A stretch of 19,810 bases of DNA from Gemmatimonadaceae bacterium (GCA_025357975.1 JANYKY010000116.1:1-19810), one strand, 5' to 3'. Positions 7,232 through 14,780 are shown, counted from the first letter of the stretch. A program made the numbers and translations. The notes: a model not told the origin generated them from the letters alone.

Positions 7232-8683
7232 TTATTCCTGGTATGGCCGCCGGCGCTTCTCATCGTGTGACCGCGTGTACAGGCCCGCGTCGCTTCTCGA
7301 AATCTTGCGGCGTGCGACGAGCGATTCGAGCACAAGCTCGCAAGCGGCCGCGACGAGCGGCTTGTCTTTCTTGTCGGCGAGTGCTGTCAGCTCTACGATG
7401 CCAAGCAGCCCGGGGACTGCGCGAAACCCGTCGACGACAGAGCTGGCCGAAACGTCGTCGTTCACCTGGAGTGCTCCACCGCCGTCGAACCACATGATGA
7501 TATCATCGGCGTTGACGCCGCCCGTGCGCTCCTGAAAAGTTGCGTCGGCGGCACGGCGAATCAGCTCGCGAGCGATGTTGTGTCCGCCGACGAGCTCGCC
7601 TTCGTACTCCAGCTCGATCTTCCCAGTGATGGCGGGCAAGGCGGCATAAATGTCACCAATCCGCGGCACGATCTCAGTCTCGCCCGTGCCAAGCGTGCGG
7701 CGCTCGGCGTTTGAAACGATGTTCTCCATCACTGAGATCGGCATGCGCTGCGAAACGCCAGACCTCTTGTCGATGCGCTTGTCTTCGCGCGCTTCGAATG
7801 CAATTCGCTCGACCACTTCGGCGATGAAATCCGGTACGCGCACCGGCGTCGTTCCGCGGTTTGTCCACGCTTCCTGTTCAGTGATCGCCATTCCCGTCGA
7901 GACTTCCTCCGGGTAATGGGTCTGAATCTCGCTGCCGATACGATCTTTCAGCGGCGTGATGATCTTCCCGCGCGCCGTGTAGTCTTCGGGATTGGCAGTG
8001 AAGCAGAGAAGAACGTCCAGCATCAGGCGAACTGGATATCCTTTGATCTGAACGTCGCCTTCCTGCATGATGTTGAAGAGACTGACCTGCACTTTGCCGG
8101 CGAGGTCTGGAAGCTCGTTCAATGCAAAGATTCCACGGTTGGCGCGTGGAAGCATTCCATAGTGAATCGTCAGCTCGTCCGAGAGCATGTGACCGCCGCG
8201 GGCCGCCTTGATGGGATCGACGTCGCCGATGATGTCAGCAACGGTGACATCGGGAGTGGCCAGTTTTTCTACGAAGCGGCTTTCACGTTCGAGCCATGAG
8301 ATAGCCGTCGAATCTCCGCACTCATCCAGCATGTTGCGTGCGAATTTGGAAATCGGCGCGAACGGATTGTCGTTCACCTCGCTCCCTGCGACGATCGGGA
8401 TTACATCATCGAGGAGGGTGGTAAGGGCGCGGAGAATTCTTGATTTGGCCTGTCCTCGCAGCCCCAGAAGGATGAGGTTGTGGCGGGAGAGCAGGGCGTT
8501 GACGATTTGCGGCATGACCGTGTCTTCGTAACCGACAACGCCTTGAAATAGAGGTCCGCCACGCTTCAATCTTGCCAGGAGGTTCGTGCGCAGCTCGTCC
8601 TTGACTGATCGAACTGCAAGCTCGGGTGTGCCCCACTTCGAATTCTTGAGGGCTCCAAATGTTTCCGGGAAATGCGACGCCAA
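7232..8683 (-). CDS. AAA+ ATPase of the magnesium chelatase/MoxR group
   Basis: The 483-residue product has the Walker A motif GLRGQAKS (74-81), a Walker B reading IFALNE (185-190, Asn-Glu instead of Asp-Glu), a sensor-1 Asn in TANPEDY (N231) and an Arg finger candidate in LKDRIG (R248). The stretch FNIMQEGDVQIKGYPVRL is typical of ChlI/MoxR-like ATPases with a pre-sensor beta-hairpin. From memory, Asn-Glu is normal for a bacterial subgroup annotated as 'magnesium chelatase' or 'sigma-54-interacting' ATPase, whose gene is often followed by a VWA-domain gene. No VWA gene follows here: the next gene is the SDR on the opposite strand. The start is TTG 8681-8683, supported by GGAG five bases upstream. 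The role is probably remodelling of a protein complex, with partner unknown; chlorophyll synthesis is unlikely. Confidence 0.82.
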   Translation of the reverse strand: MASHFPETFGALKNSKWGTPELAVRSVKDELRTNLLARLKRGGPLFQGVVGYEDTVMPQIVNALLSRHNLILLGLRGQAKSRILRALTTLLDDVIPIVAGSEVNDNPFAPISKFARNMLDECGDSTAISWLERESRFVEKLATPDVTVADIIGDVDPIKAARGGHMLSDELTIHYGMLPRANRGIFALNELPDLAGKVQVSLFNIMQEGDVQIKGYPVRLMLDVLLCFTANPEDYTARGKIITPLKDRIGSEIQTHYPEEVSTGMAITEQEAWTNRGTTPVRVPDFIAEVVERIAFEAREDKRIDKRSGVSQRMPISVMENIVSNAERRTLGTGETEIVPRIGDIYAALPAITGKIELEYEGELVGGHNIARELIRRAADATFQERTGGVNADDIIMWFDGGGALQVNDDVSASSVVDGFRAVPGLLGIVELTALADKKDKPLVAAACELVLESLVARRKISRSDAGLYTRSHDEKRRRPYQE

Positions 8684-8688
8684 AATTA

Positions 8689-8692
8689 CTCC
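8689..8692 (-). promoter_or_regulatory. Ribosome-binding site supporting the TTG start of the AAA+ gene
   Basis: On the minus strand GGAG is followed by a 5-base spacer and TTG (8683-8681). No ATG or GTG lies nearby in frame, so this motif is the main support for the rare start codon. Confidence 0.6.
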
Positions 8693-8817
8693 GACCTGCT
8701 GCGAAATGATGAATCCACTAATCTAGCGCCGGTAATTTCACCCAACTACTCCACAACAGTTCCTTACCAGCCAAAAATGGTTATCTTTTCCCAGTCTTCC
8801 GAGGGGTCCCGTTCCTC

Positions 8818-8845
8818 TTGACACCCTTTTCGGAAACGATAACTT
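8818..8845 (+). promoter_or_regulatory. Sigma-70-type promoter for the lipoprotein gene
   Basis: A perfect -35 box TTGACA (8818-8823), a 16-base spacer and a -10 box TAACTT (8840-8845) point to the lipoprotein gene. Transcription would start near 8852, giving an untranslated leader of about 80 bases. It is the best housekeeping promoter in the window and suggests strong expression. Confidence 0.65.
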
Positions 8846-8931
8846 TTCCGCCGCGCCACTAACGAGCATTGCGACAGCATGCACGGACCGGCGTTTAATC
8901 ACGTTGGCCCCCTCTCCAGGAGATTGTGAAA

Positions 8932-9150
8932 ATGAAGCGCATCGCACTCGTCGTCGCAGTTCTCGCCCTTGCGGCGTGCACAAAGAAGGATGAAGCTCCC
9001 GTCGACACCGGCGCAGCAATGGCACCAGCTCCAGCAGCAATGGACACCGGCATGAAGATGGTCGATTCAACAGCCATGAAAGATTCGATGATGAAGGACT
9101 CGGCCATGAAGGCTGATTCCGCCAAGATGAAGATGGGAAAGAAGAAGTAA
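8932..9150 (+). CDS. Small methionine-rich lipoprotein
   Basis: A 72-residue protein. Residues 1-16 form a lipoprotein signal peptide (MKRIALVVAVLALAAC) with lipobox L-A-A-C and lipidated Cys16. The mature part has an Ala/Pro segment and then a region built from imperfect Met-Lys-Asp-Ser units (residues about 45-72), ending in KKK. Eleven of 72 residues are Met, and there is no other Cys. The low-complexity, alternating Met/Asp/Lys tail resembles Met-rich peptides that bind Cu(I) or simply form an extended charged helix; function is unknown. AGGAG at 8918-8922 stands 9 bases before ATG 8932; a GTG two codons upstream would be only 3 bases away. It is a single-gene unit with its own promoter and terminator, which fits an abundant envelope protein. 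Confidence 0.82.
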   Translation: MKRIALVVAVLALAACTKKDEAPVDTGAAMAPAPAAMDTGMKMVDSTAMKDSMMKDSAMKADSAKMKMGKKK

Positions 9151-9168
9151 GCCTCTTCTCCACTTTAC

Positions 9169-9201
9169 AAAAAAGGCGCGACTAACCAGTCGCGCCTTTT
9201 T
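9169..9201. terminator. Bidirectional rho-independent terminator
   Basis: A perfect 9-bp stem GGCGCGACT/AGTCGCGCC (9175-9183 and 9188-9196) has a 4-base loop, with six A before and five T after. It can terminate both the lipoprotein transcript (plus) and the ygfZ transcript (minus). For ygfZ the hairpin includes the last codons and the TAG stop, which falls at the stem-loop boundary. Confidence 0.93.
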
Positions 9202-10180
9202 CTATTGTGGCGATTTGCACCGTGCATTCCCCGCCGTCCCACCTTGCCTGCAAAGTCGTACCCGGCAGCACCTCTCGACGCACCATCGCCAGCGCCACGC
9301 CACCCTGACGCGGCGACATGGCAACGCTCCGGATATCTCCCACCACATTGCCGGTGTCATCGGTCAACTCCGCGTTAATCGGAGGAACTGAAGACGACAC
9401 AAAGTGCAACCGCCTCAGAAAACGATTGACGTGCCCCCGAAAATGCACCCGAGCGACCGTCTCCTGGCCAGTATAACAACCCTTCGTGTATGAGATTGCA
9501 CCGAGTGCGTCGAAGTTCGCCTCCTGGGGTAGGGTCGCATCGGTCATGTCGATGCCCCACTCTGGCCGGCCCGCTTCAATCCGCGCGATATCATAGGTAG
9601 CGGACGATCCGGCAACGGTGCCTCCCAGGCCGAGTTTCTCACGTATCGGCTGTTCCAACCCCAAAGGAAGTATAAGCTCGTATCCGTCGACTTCGATGTC
9701 GGCAACGCGCACGATCATGATCCGATCCGAATCAATGCCAACCGTGATGTGGGAATACGGGTGAAGCTGTTCGAGTATTGCTTCGTCTGCGCCGGTTGCG
9801 GTGGCGACCGCGCGGCGTGCCCGGGGACCAAACACTCCGAAGTCCCTCGTTTCCGCTGTAACATCCCGATAAGGGACGACGCGCGGATTGATGTACTTGG
9901 TAACTATGTCCCGCCATCCCGCCGATGCGCGCGCCGACGTGTCCGTTAGCAGGCCATGGTCATCCCTGAAAATCCGGATGTCCGCCGCAATCTTGCCTTT
10001 CGGTGTCAGCGCCGCGGCATACTGCCCATGGCCGGAAGCCAAGGCGAGCACGTCGTTCGTGACAAGGCCGGTGACGAGCTCAGCAGCCTTTGGCCCTTCA
10101 AAACGAACGCGCATTCTGTCGCTGCGATCGATCAGCAGCGCGCCGGAGCGCATCGTAGCGTACTCGCTGGCGGAGGTCAT
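9182..10180 (-). CDS. ygfZ: YgfZ/GcvT-domain folate-binding protein
   Basis: A 332-residue member of the COG0354 family. The diagnostic motif KGCYTGQE is at 233-240 (family consensus K-G-C-[FY]-x-G-Q-E), with the functionally important Cys235, followed by TVARVHFRGHVNR. The N-terminal half is a GcvT-like domain (LIDRSDRMRVRFEGP, TNDV, LTPKGKIAAD), and the C-terminal part a small beta barrel. YgfZ proteins bind tetrahydrofolate and help maintain certain Fe-S enzymes, including MiaB-type tRNA modification, especially under oxidative stress. Start at ATG 10178-10180; there is no clear Shine-Dalgarno sequence. It is transcribed from the repeat-rich gap toward a terminator embedded in its own 3' end. 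Iron-sulfur GlcF is the next gene upstream on the same strand, 631 bp away, which may be coincidence. Confidence 0.92.
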   Translation of the reverse strand: MTSASEYATMRSGALLIDRSDRMRVRFEGPKAAELVTGLVTNDVLALASGHGQYAAALTPKGKIAADIRIFRDDHGLLTDTSARASAGWRDIVTKYINPRVVPYRDVTAETRDFGVFGPRARRAVATATGADEAILEQLHPYSHITVGIDSDRIMIVRVADIEVDGYELILPLGLEQPIREKLGLGGTVAGSSATYDIARIEAGRPEWGIDMTDATLPQEANFDALGAISYTKGCYTGQETVARVHFRGHVNRFLRRLHFVSSSVPPINAELTDDTGNVVGDIRSVAMSPRQGGVALAMVRREVLPGTTLQARWDGGECTVQIATIEKGATG

Positions 10181-10265
10181 ACTTGAATTAAGCCGGGCGC
10201 GTCGGGCAATGCCACTCTCCTTATCGTCTGCGGCTTGCTCCGTTGCTTAGGTCGGCGCTGTATCG

Positions 10266-10381
10266 GCGGAGCCGGCCCAAGCTCGACTCGGTGGCGCTCG
10301 CCTGAGCTGCTGGCATACTTCCAGAATGCTCGGGCTCAGAACACGGCGGTCTCCTCGGTCGCTCGCAAAGGCCGGCTCCGC
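10266..10381. repeat. 12-bp perfect inverted repeat enclosing nested hairpins
   Basis: GCGGAGCCGGCC at 10266-10277 pairs perfectly with GGCCGGCTCCGC at 10370-10381, across 92 bases. Inside, CTGAGC and GCTCAG can pair, and within those CTGG and CCAG. The nesting would give one long irregular hairpin on either strand. It may be a structured leader of ygfZ, a small RNA, or a palindromic repeat element. Confidence 0.55.
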
Positions 10382-10475
10382 GGACACAACGCCTCCTCCG
10401 AAGTCTCTCACTCATCCTCGCGCTCGGAGAGTGGCTAACCCTTTTCTTTACGGTATTAAAGCGGGGGAGTGCGTC

Positions 10476-10505
10476 GTTCGCTGCCGTTCGCTGCCGTTCG
10501 CTGCC
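10476..10505. repeat. Three tandem copies of a 10-bp unit
   Basis: GTTCGCTGCC is repeated three times without mismatch. It lies in non-coding DNA, and a unit near one helical turn could arise by slippage. Confidence 0.85.
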
Positions 10506-10580
10506 GCGAGCGACACACGAATTTGCACTGCAAAGCGCGAAGCGCGCGGAGCTCTGCTCCGCACCGCCGAAAAAAGTGCT

Positions 10581-10611
10581 GGGATGGGATGGAGGGAGGA
10601 GGGGCTGGGGG
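10581..10611 (+). other. G-run tract, potential G-quadruplex
   Basis: Five G-runs of lengths 3, 3, 3, 4 and 5 are separated by loops of 2, 5, 4 and 2 bases on the plus strand. This satisfies the usual G3+N1-7 pattern. Whether it folds is unknown, and a GC-rich gap makes such patterns more likely by chance. Confidence 0.4.
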
Positions 10612-10705
10612 TGCTTCGGGGGAGCGTCCGCAGGCGAGCGCGGACCGGCGAAACTTGTTAAGGAAAAAAGAGAAGCAGGCGAGCCGGTCGGCTCTCGACG
10701 AGGAC

Positions 10706-10808
10706 TAGCTCAACCGAAGTACCCTCAGCCCCGACGACCCCGCAGACTGGTTTCCTAGAACACGAATAGCTCAATCGGAGTACCCCAGCCCCGACGCCCC
10801 GCTGACTG
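10706..10808. repeat. Diverged direct repeat, 42-44 bp units
   Basis: Unit one is 10706-10749 and unit two 10767-10808, offset by 61 bp. They differ by three substitutions and two single-base gaps. Both begin TAGCTCAA and end GACTG. They lie directly after the glcF stop, so they would be in its 3' untranslated region. Confidence 0.8.
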
Positions 10809-10811
10809 ATC

Positions 10812-12128
10812 TCACTGCTGCTGCATCGCGTAAGAAGCATCAAGCAAATCAACAGGATGAATCGCTCGCGCCCGCGACCCCGATCGAAGCAAACCTGCAC
10901 CGATCTGCATCAGACAACCCGGATTTCCGGTCGCAACAAACGATGCTCCGGTCTCCGCAATATTCTCGAGCTTCGGCGCCAGCACGGCATCCGACGTCTC
11001 GGGCTCGATGAGATTGTAGATGCCAGCGCTGCCGCAGCAATTCTCCGAATCGCGAAGAGGAATGAGCTCGAGCCCGGGTATCGCCGCGAGCACCGCCAAC
11101 GGCGGCAATGTTATCCGCTGTGCATGCACGAGATGACACGGCGCATCGTACGTGACCCGCAGCGGCATGCGGCCACCGGGAATTGGCCCCGCGGCAGAGA
11201 GCAGCTCACTGACATCGCGCACCCGCGATGCGACAGCGGCAGCGCGATCCCGCCAATCGGCATCGTCCTTCAGCAGATGCTCGTATTCCCTCATCATCGC
11301 GCCACAGCCCGCGGCATTCACAGAAATGAAATCCGCCGGTGATCGCTCGAACGCTGCGATATTCACCCGCGCCAGCTTTCTCGCCGTTTCCAGGTCGCCC
11401 GCATGCGCATGAAGAGCGCCGCAACATCCCTGGCCTGGCGCGTCGAGAATTTGATATCCGTTTTTCGTAAGTACTCGCTCGGTAGCCCTGTTTGTCTCCG
11501 TGAACAACCCCTCCATCACACATCCAAGCAATACGGAGGATGTTCCGCGCTTGCCATCGCCTTCGCAAAAGTATGCGTCGCGCTCGAGAGGTGATCCGGC
11601 GGACGCCAGCATCGCCATGCCGAAGCCCGCACGTCCAGAAATCTTCGACATGATTGTCGGAATCGGAGTGGCGGCGAGAAGCCGCGAAGCGAACATCGCG
11701 ATGCGCATCAACGCCGGATGCGAGAACACCCACAGAATTATTCTCGCGGCAGCAGGCGGAAGCTCCGCTTCGCGCAGAGTCGCACGTGTAGCCTCGAGCA
11801 ATTGCCCATACGGAACTCCGGAAGGGCACGCCGTTTCGCACGCCCGGCAACCAAGACAACGGTCGATATGTGTGCGAACTGATTCGTCATTCGGCGTGAC
11901 CGTGCCTTCGAGCAATGATCGCATGAGAAAGATGCGGCCACGCGGACTCTCGTTCTCGTCTTCGAGCGCCAGATATGTCGGGCACGCCTGCAAGCAAAAA
12001 CCGCAGTGCACACACGCGTTGATACCCGGGAGTGCGGCCGCTAACGGAGTGCCCTGAAGCGCGCACGCCGGCCCGGCGTCATCAGGCATTGGTGATGAGT
12101 CGACATCAGCAAAAGTCAGCGAGCTCAC
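10812..12128 (-). CDS. glcF: Glycolate oxidase iron-sulfur subunit GlcF
   Basis: A 438-residue protein counted from GTG 12128. Two ferredoxin-type 4Fe-4S motifs are visible: CVHCGFCLQACP (Cys 39, 42, 45, 49) and CLGCRACETACP (Cys 91, 94, 97, 101). Two CCG-domain regions follow, with GCCGALHAHAG and NCCGSAGIYNL, as in GlcF and heterodisulfide-reductase-type subunits. It takes electrons from the flavin subunits GlcD/GlcE and passes them to the membrane quinone pool during glycolate oxidation to glyoxylate. The frame is open further upstream, but that part overlaps glcE and is not GlcF-like. GTG 12128 sits one base after the glcE stop with GGAAG five bases ahead; ATG 12089 is an alternative without a ribosome-binding site. 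It is the last gene of the cluster. Confidence 0.93.
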   Translation of the reverse strand: MSSLTFADVDSSPMPDDAGPACALQGTPLAAALPGINACVHCGFCLQACPTYLALEDENESPRGRIFLMRSLLEGTVTPNDESVRTHIDRCLGCRACETACPSGVPYGQLLEATRATLREAELPPAAARIILWVFSHPALMRIAMFASRLLAATPIPTIMSKISGRAGFGMAMLASAGSPLERDAYFCEGDGKRGTSSVLLGCVMEGLFTETNRATERVLTKNGYQILDAPGQGCCGALHAHAGDLETARKLARVNIAAFERSPADFISVNAAGCGAMMREYEHLLKDDADWRDRAAAVASRVRDVSELLSAAGPIPGGRMPLRVTYDAPCHLVHAQRITLPPLAVLAAIPGLELIPLRDSENCCGSAGIYNLIEPETSDAVLAPKLENIAETGASFVATGNPGCLMQIGAGLLRSGSRARAIHPVDLLDASYAMQQQ

Positions 12129-12129
12129 A

Positions 12130-13314
12130 TCAGCTTCCAAGGATGCATGGGTTGAGAATGCCTTGCGGATCGAAAGTTCGCTTGATGCCCTGCGAGATCT
12201 TATCCGCCACAACGCTCGGAGATATGAGCGGCCAGAGCTCACGTGGCATCCGCTCGCAAACGACGGTTGCGCCAGGGCACGATTCCACGAGCGTGTGCAC
12301 CGTTTCGAATCCCGAAGATGGAGGCAGGATGCACCGCACGATCCCAAGTCCTACACTCGAGTGAACGCGAGCTGACGGAAGCGGCTCCAGCACCTTCTTC
12401 ACCATGTTCCAGATGTCTGCGACGCGACCCGGAAGACTCGATATTCGGAGAACAATATTGGGCTCCGGATGTGGATACGTCGCAGGGCCCGCCGCCAGAT
12501 CGTCGAGAACACGCAGGCGTCGCCACACTTCAGGAAAAACTTCCGATGCTCCGCCCAGAGCCGCGATCACATCTTTCTGGGAATTCACGGCTGCCTCGTT
12601 TCCACCGAGCTCTACGAGTATGGCTGGCCTGCACGGCAAGCCTACCAAGCCAGCGACCTCGGCGTCGAGCAACTCGACGGCAAGCGGGTTGATCGGTGCG
12701 CTGAGCAAGGATTTTATGCGTTGCGCCAATGCGGAAGGTGCGTCCGGTACTTTCAGCGCGAGCGTCAGCGGGTGCGGCGGAAGTGAATAGAGGCGGATGG
12801 TGACTTCGGTCACTATCCCGATTGTACCCCACGACCCGGTGATCAGCCGCACGAGATCGAAGCCAGCCACGTTCTTTACGACCCGTCCGCCCCCTCTGAC
12901 AACCCGCCCGTCTCCAGTTACGAACTCCAATCCAAGGACCAGGTCGCGCGCTCTGCCGAATCCATGCGCGAGCGGGCCAAATGATCCGGTGGCGACCGTC
13001 GCGCCGATAGTCCCGTCATCACTTCCGTACGGGTCGAGCGGAAACCACTGGCGCTCGTGACCGACGATTTGTTCTATCTCGCGAAGTGTCGTCCCGCCAC
13101 GAACCGTAATCGTGAGATCACCGGGCACATAGTCCACAACTCCCGAGTGGGGCGCCAGCGAAAGTATCTTCTTCGCTGGTACGGGCCGTCCAGCGTCAAT
13201 CCAGTGACCACGACCAGACACTCTGAGCGGAATCGTCCCACCAAACGCCTCCAGGATTACTTCACGAACAGCGTCGGCGGCTGGAGATATTGCGGATGCG
13301 AGCGGAATGGTCAC
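12130..13314 (-). CDS. glcE: Glycolate oxidase FAD-binding subunit GlcE
   Basis: A 394-residue protein of the PCMH/FAD_binding_4 type, shorter than GlcD because the C-terminal FAD-oxidase domain is reduced. Visible motifs are RVSGRGHW (31-38), the region VDYVPGDLTITVRGGTTL (60-77), GTIGATVATGSFGP and GGRVVKNVAGFDL (142-154), all standard for GlcE. In the family it forms the flavoprotein core with GlcD. The GTG at 13314 overlaps the glcD stop as GTGA, giving a normal N-terminus (VTIPLASAISP); the upstream extension of the open frame is out-of-frame glcD. The end (FDPQGILNPC) is typical. Coupling on both sides suggests matched amounts of the three subunits. Confidence 0.93.
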   Translation of the reverse strand: MTIPLASAISPAADAVREVILEAFGGTIPLRVSGRGHWIDAGRPVPAKKILSLAPHSGVVDYVPGDLTITVRGGTTLREIEQIVGHERQWFPLDPYGSDDGTIGATVATGSFGPLAHGFGRARDLVLGLEFVTGDGRVVRGGGRVVKNVAGFDLVRLITGSWGTIGIVTEVTIRLYSLPPHPLTLALKVPDAPSALAQRIKSLLSAPINPLAVELLDAEVAGLVGLPCRPAILVELGGNEAAVNSQKDVIAALGGASEVFPEVWRRLRVLDDLAAGPATYPHPEPNIVLRISSLPGRVADIWNMVKKVLEPLPSARVHSSVGLGIVRCILPPSSGFETVHTLVESCPGATVVCERMPRELWPLISPSVVADKISQGIKRTFDPQGILNPCILGS

Positions 13315-14780
13315 ACTCCCTGGCTTTCCGCGGAGACAGCTACCAATTCGGACGCTGGAGATTTTCTGCCCGCCGGTGTCGCTCGCCATTCCTGGCACGC
13401 GTGGATTGGTACCACCTTGCCGGGGTTCGAGCGATGGTCCGGATCGAAAACCTCCCGCAACCGGCACATGGCGCGAAGTGATTCCGCCGAAAAAATGAGA
13501 TCTATGTAACCGATCTTGTCGAGGCCAACACCGTGCTCGCCGGTAATGCTTCCGCCCGCATCCACGCACGCGTGCATGATCTCGCCCATCGAGCGATGGA
13601 CACGCTCGCTCTCGTCCGGATCGTCTGCATTATATGGGATATTCGGATGAAGATTACCGTCGCCGGCATGGAACACGTTACACACAGTTACGCGATTCGC
13701 CGCCGCAATTTCGGCAATGCGTCTCAACACTGGCGCGAGTTTGGTGCGTGGAATGACGGCGTCCTGCACGACCAGGTGGGGCGCCATTCGCCCCATCGCG
13801 CCGAAAGCCTTCTTCCTCCCTTGCCACAGGCGCCCGCGCTCCGCCTCGGTCCGCGCAACCTTGACCGCCCGAGCACCACCATCGAGACATATCTTTTCGA
13901 TTGCATCGCGGTCTGCGCTCACGCCTGCTTCGTTCCCATCCACCTCGATCAGGAGCACTGCCGCGGCATCGGATGGGTAACCCGCCGCGTATACCGACGA
14001 TTCGACCACTTTTATTGTCGCCTCATCCATGAACTCGAGAGCCGCGGGAATGATGCCTGACGCAATGATCGCCGATGTCACATGCGCAGCCGAATCCACG
14101 GATGTGAAATCCGCGAGCATCGTTCGGACGGCAACCGGTTTTTTTGTCAAGCGAACCGTCGCATCGAGAGCAACGCCGAAACAGCCCTCCGACCCTATGA
14201 ACGCGCCGCGCAAATCGTACCCGTCGATTTCGCCTTCAGGATTGCCGAGACTCATGATCTCACCGTTCGGCAGCAACGCGGTGATCGCGAGAATGTGATT
14301 TAGCGTCACGCCGTACTTCAGGCAGTGCGGGCCTCCCGCATTCTCGGCCAGGTTCCCACCGATCGTGCAGGCCGCTTCACTCGACGGGTCCGGTGCATAC
14401 AGCAGCCCCAGCGGCGCGATCGTCTTGTTGAGCACAAGGTTCACAACGCCAGGCTCGACGACTGCTCGAAGATTCTCCTGGTCGATCGACATCACGCGTT
14501 TCAGGCGGTGCAATCCAAGCAGTACCACGTCGTCTGCCAGCGCTCCGCCGGAGAGGCCAGTGCCGGCACCCCTTGGGACGAACGCCGCGCCGGCATCGGC
14601 CAGGGCCCGCACTACGGCGACAGTTTCCTCACGGCTGCCCGGAAATACAGCCAAGCGTGGCTTGCGTCGATATCCCGGCAAGCCATCGGAGTTGTAAACC
14701 AGAAGGTCGCCGTCACGCTGAAGAACGAAACGGTCGCCCACAATCACCGCAAGTTTTTCAGCCAGTGCCACGTTGCTCAT
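13311..14780 (-). CDS. glcD: Glycolate oxidase catalytic subunit GlcD
   Basis: A 489-residue FAD-linked oxidase. FAD_binding_4 motifs: FVPRGAGTGLSGGA, VEPGVVN and APDPSSEAACTIGGNLAENAGG near the middle of the first half. The FAD-oxidase C domain has VFHAGDGNLHPNI and ITGEHGVGLDKIGY, the segments that bind the 2-hydroxy acid and flavin in the GlcD/D-lactate dehydrogenase family. The end matches the usual FDPxxxxNPGKV segment, followed by about 30 extra residues of low conservation. The presence of glcE and glcF downstream makes glycolate oxidase much more likely than D-lactate dehydrogenase. ATG 14778-14780 lies 6 bases after the lipid kinase stop with AGGG four bases upstream. The product handles glycolate, for instance from phosphoglycolate salvage or environmental uptake. 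Confidence 0.94.
   Translation of the reverse strand: MSNVALAEKLAVIVGDRFVLQRDGDLLVYNSDGLPGYRRKPRLAVFPGSREETVAVVRALADAGAAFVPRGAGTGLSGGALADDVVLLGLHRLKRVMSIDQENLRAVVEPGVVNLVLNKTIAPLGLLYAPDPSSEAACTIGGNLAENAGGPHCLKYGVTLNHILAITALLPNGEIMSLGNPEGEIDGYDLRGAFIGSEGCFGVALDATVRLTKKPVAVRTMLADFTSVDSAAHVTSAIIASGIIPAALEFMDEATIKVVESSVYAAGYPSDAAAVLLIEVDGNEAGVSADRDAIEKICLDGGARAVKVARTEAERGRLWQGRKKAFGAMGRMAPHLVVQDAVIPRTKLAPVLRRIAEIAAANRVTVCNVFHAGDGNLHPNIPYNADDPDESERVHRSMGEIMHACVDAGGSITGEHGVGLDKIGYIDLIFSAESLRAMCRLREVFDPDHRSNPGKVVPIHACQEWRATPAGRKSPASELVAVSAESQGV

Larger units (their letters stand above)
10181..10811. other. Gene-free, hairpin- and repeat-rich intergenic region
   Basis: No believable gene lies here; the short open frames are Arg/Ser/Pro-rich and lack family features. 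It holds a 12-bp perfect inverted repeat (10266-10381), three 10-bp tandem copies (10476-10505), a short perfect hairpin GCGGAGC-TCT-GCTCCGC (10546-10562), a G-run tract (10581-10611), a hairpin GTCCGC/GCGGAC (10626-10645), a small GAGCC/GGCTC hairpin (10681-10694) and two diverged copies of a 42-44-bp unit (10706-10808). On the minus strand the 10681-10694 hairpin is followed 11 bases later by six T (10669-10664), perhaps a weak terminator for the glc genes. It must also contain the promoter of ygfZ, which I could not locate. Confidence 0.7.

Noticed and set aside
10179..10217. 12-codon GTG-started leader peptide whose TGA overlaps the ygfZ ATG
   Set aside because: The purine-rich AAGGAGA directly abuts the GTG with no spacer, and the peptide has no regulatory codon run, so chance is more likely.
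10221..10415. 64-codon minus-strand open frame upstream of ygfZ
   Set aside because: Composition is low-complexity Arg/Ser, it covers the nested inverted repeat, and there is no ribosome-binding site.
10326..10661. 111-codon open frame in the repeat-rich gap
   Set aside because: Arg/Ser/Ala-rich composition, spans the tandem 10-mer and G-run tract, and no recognisable domain.
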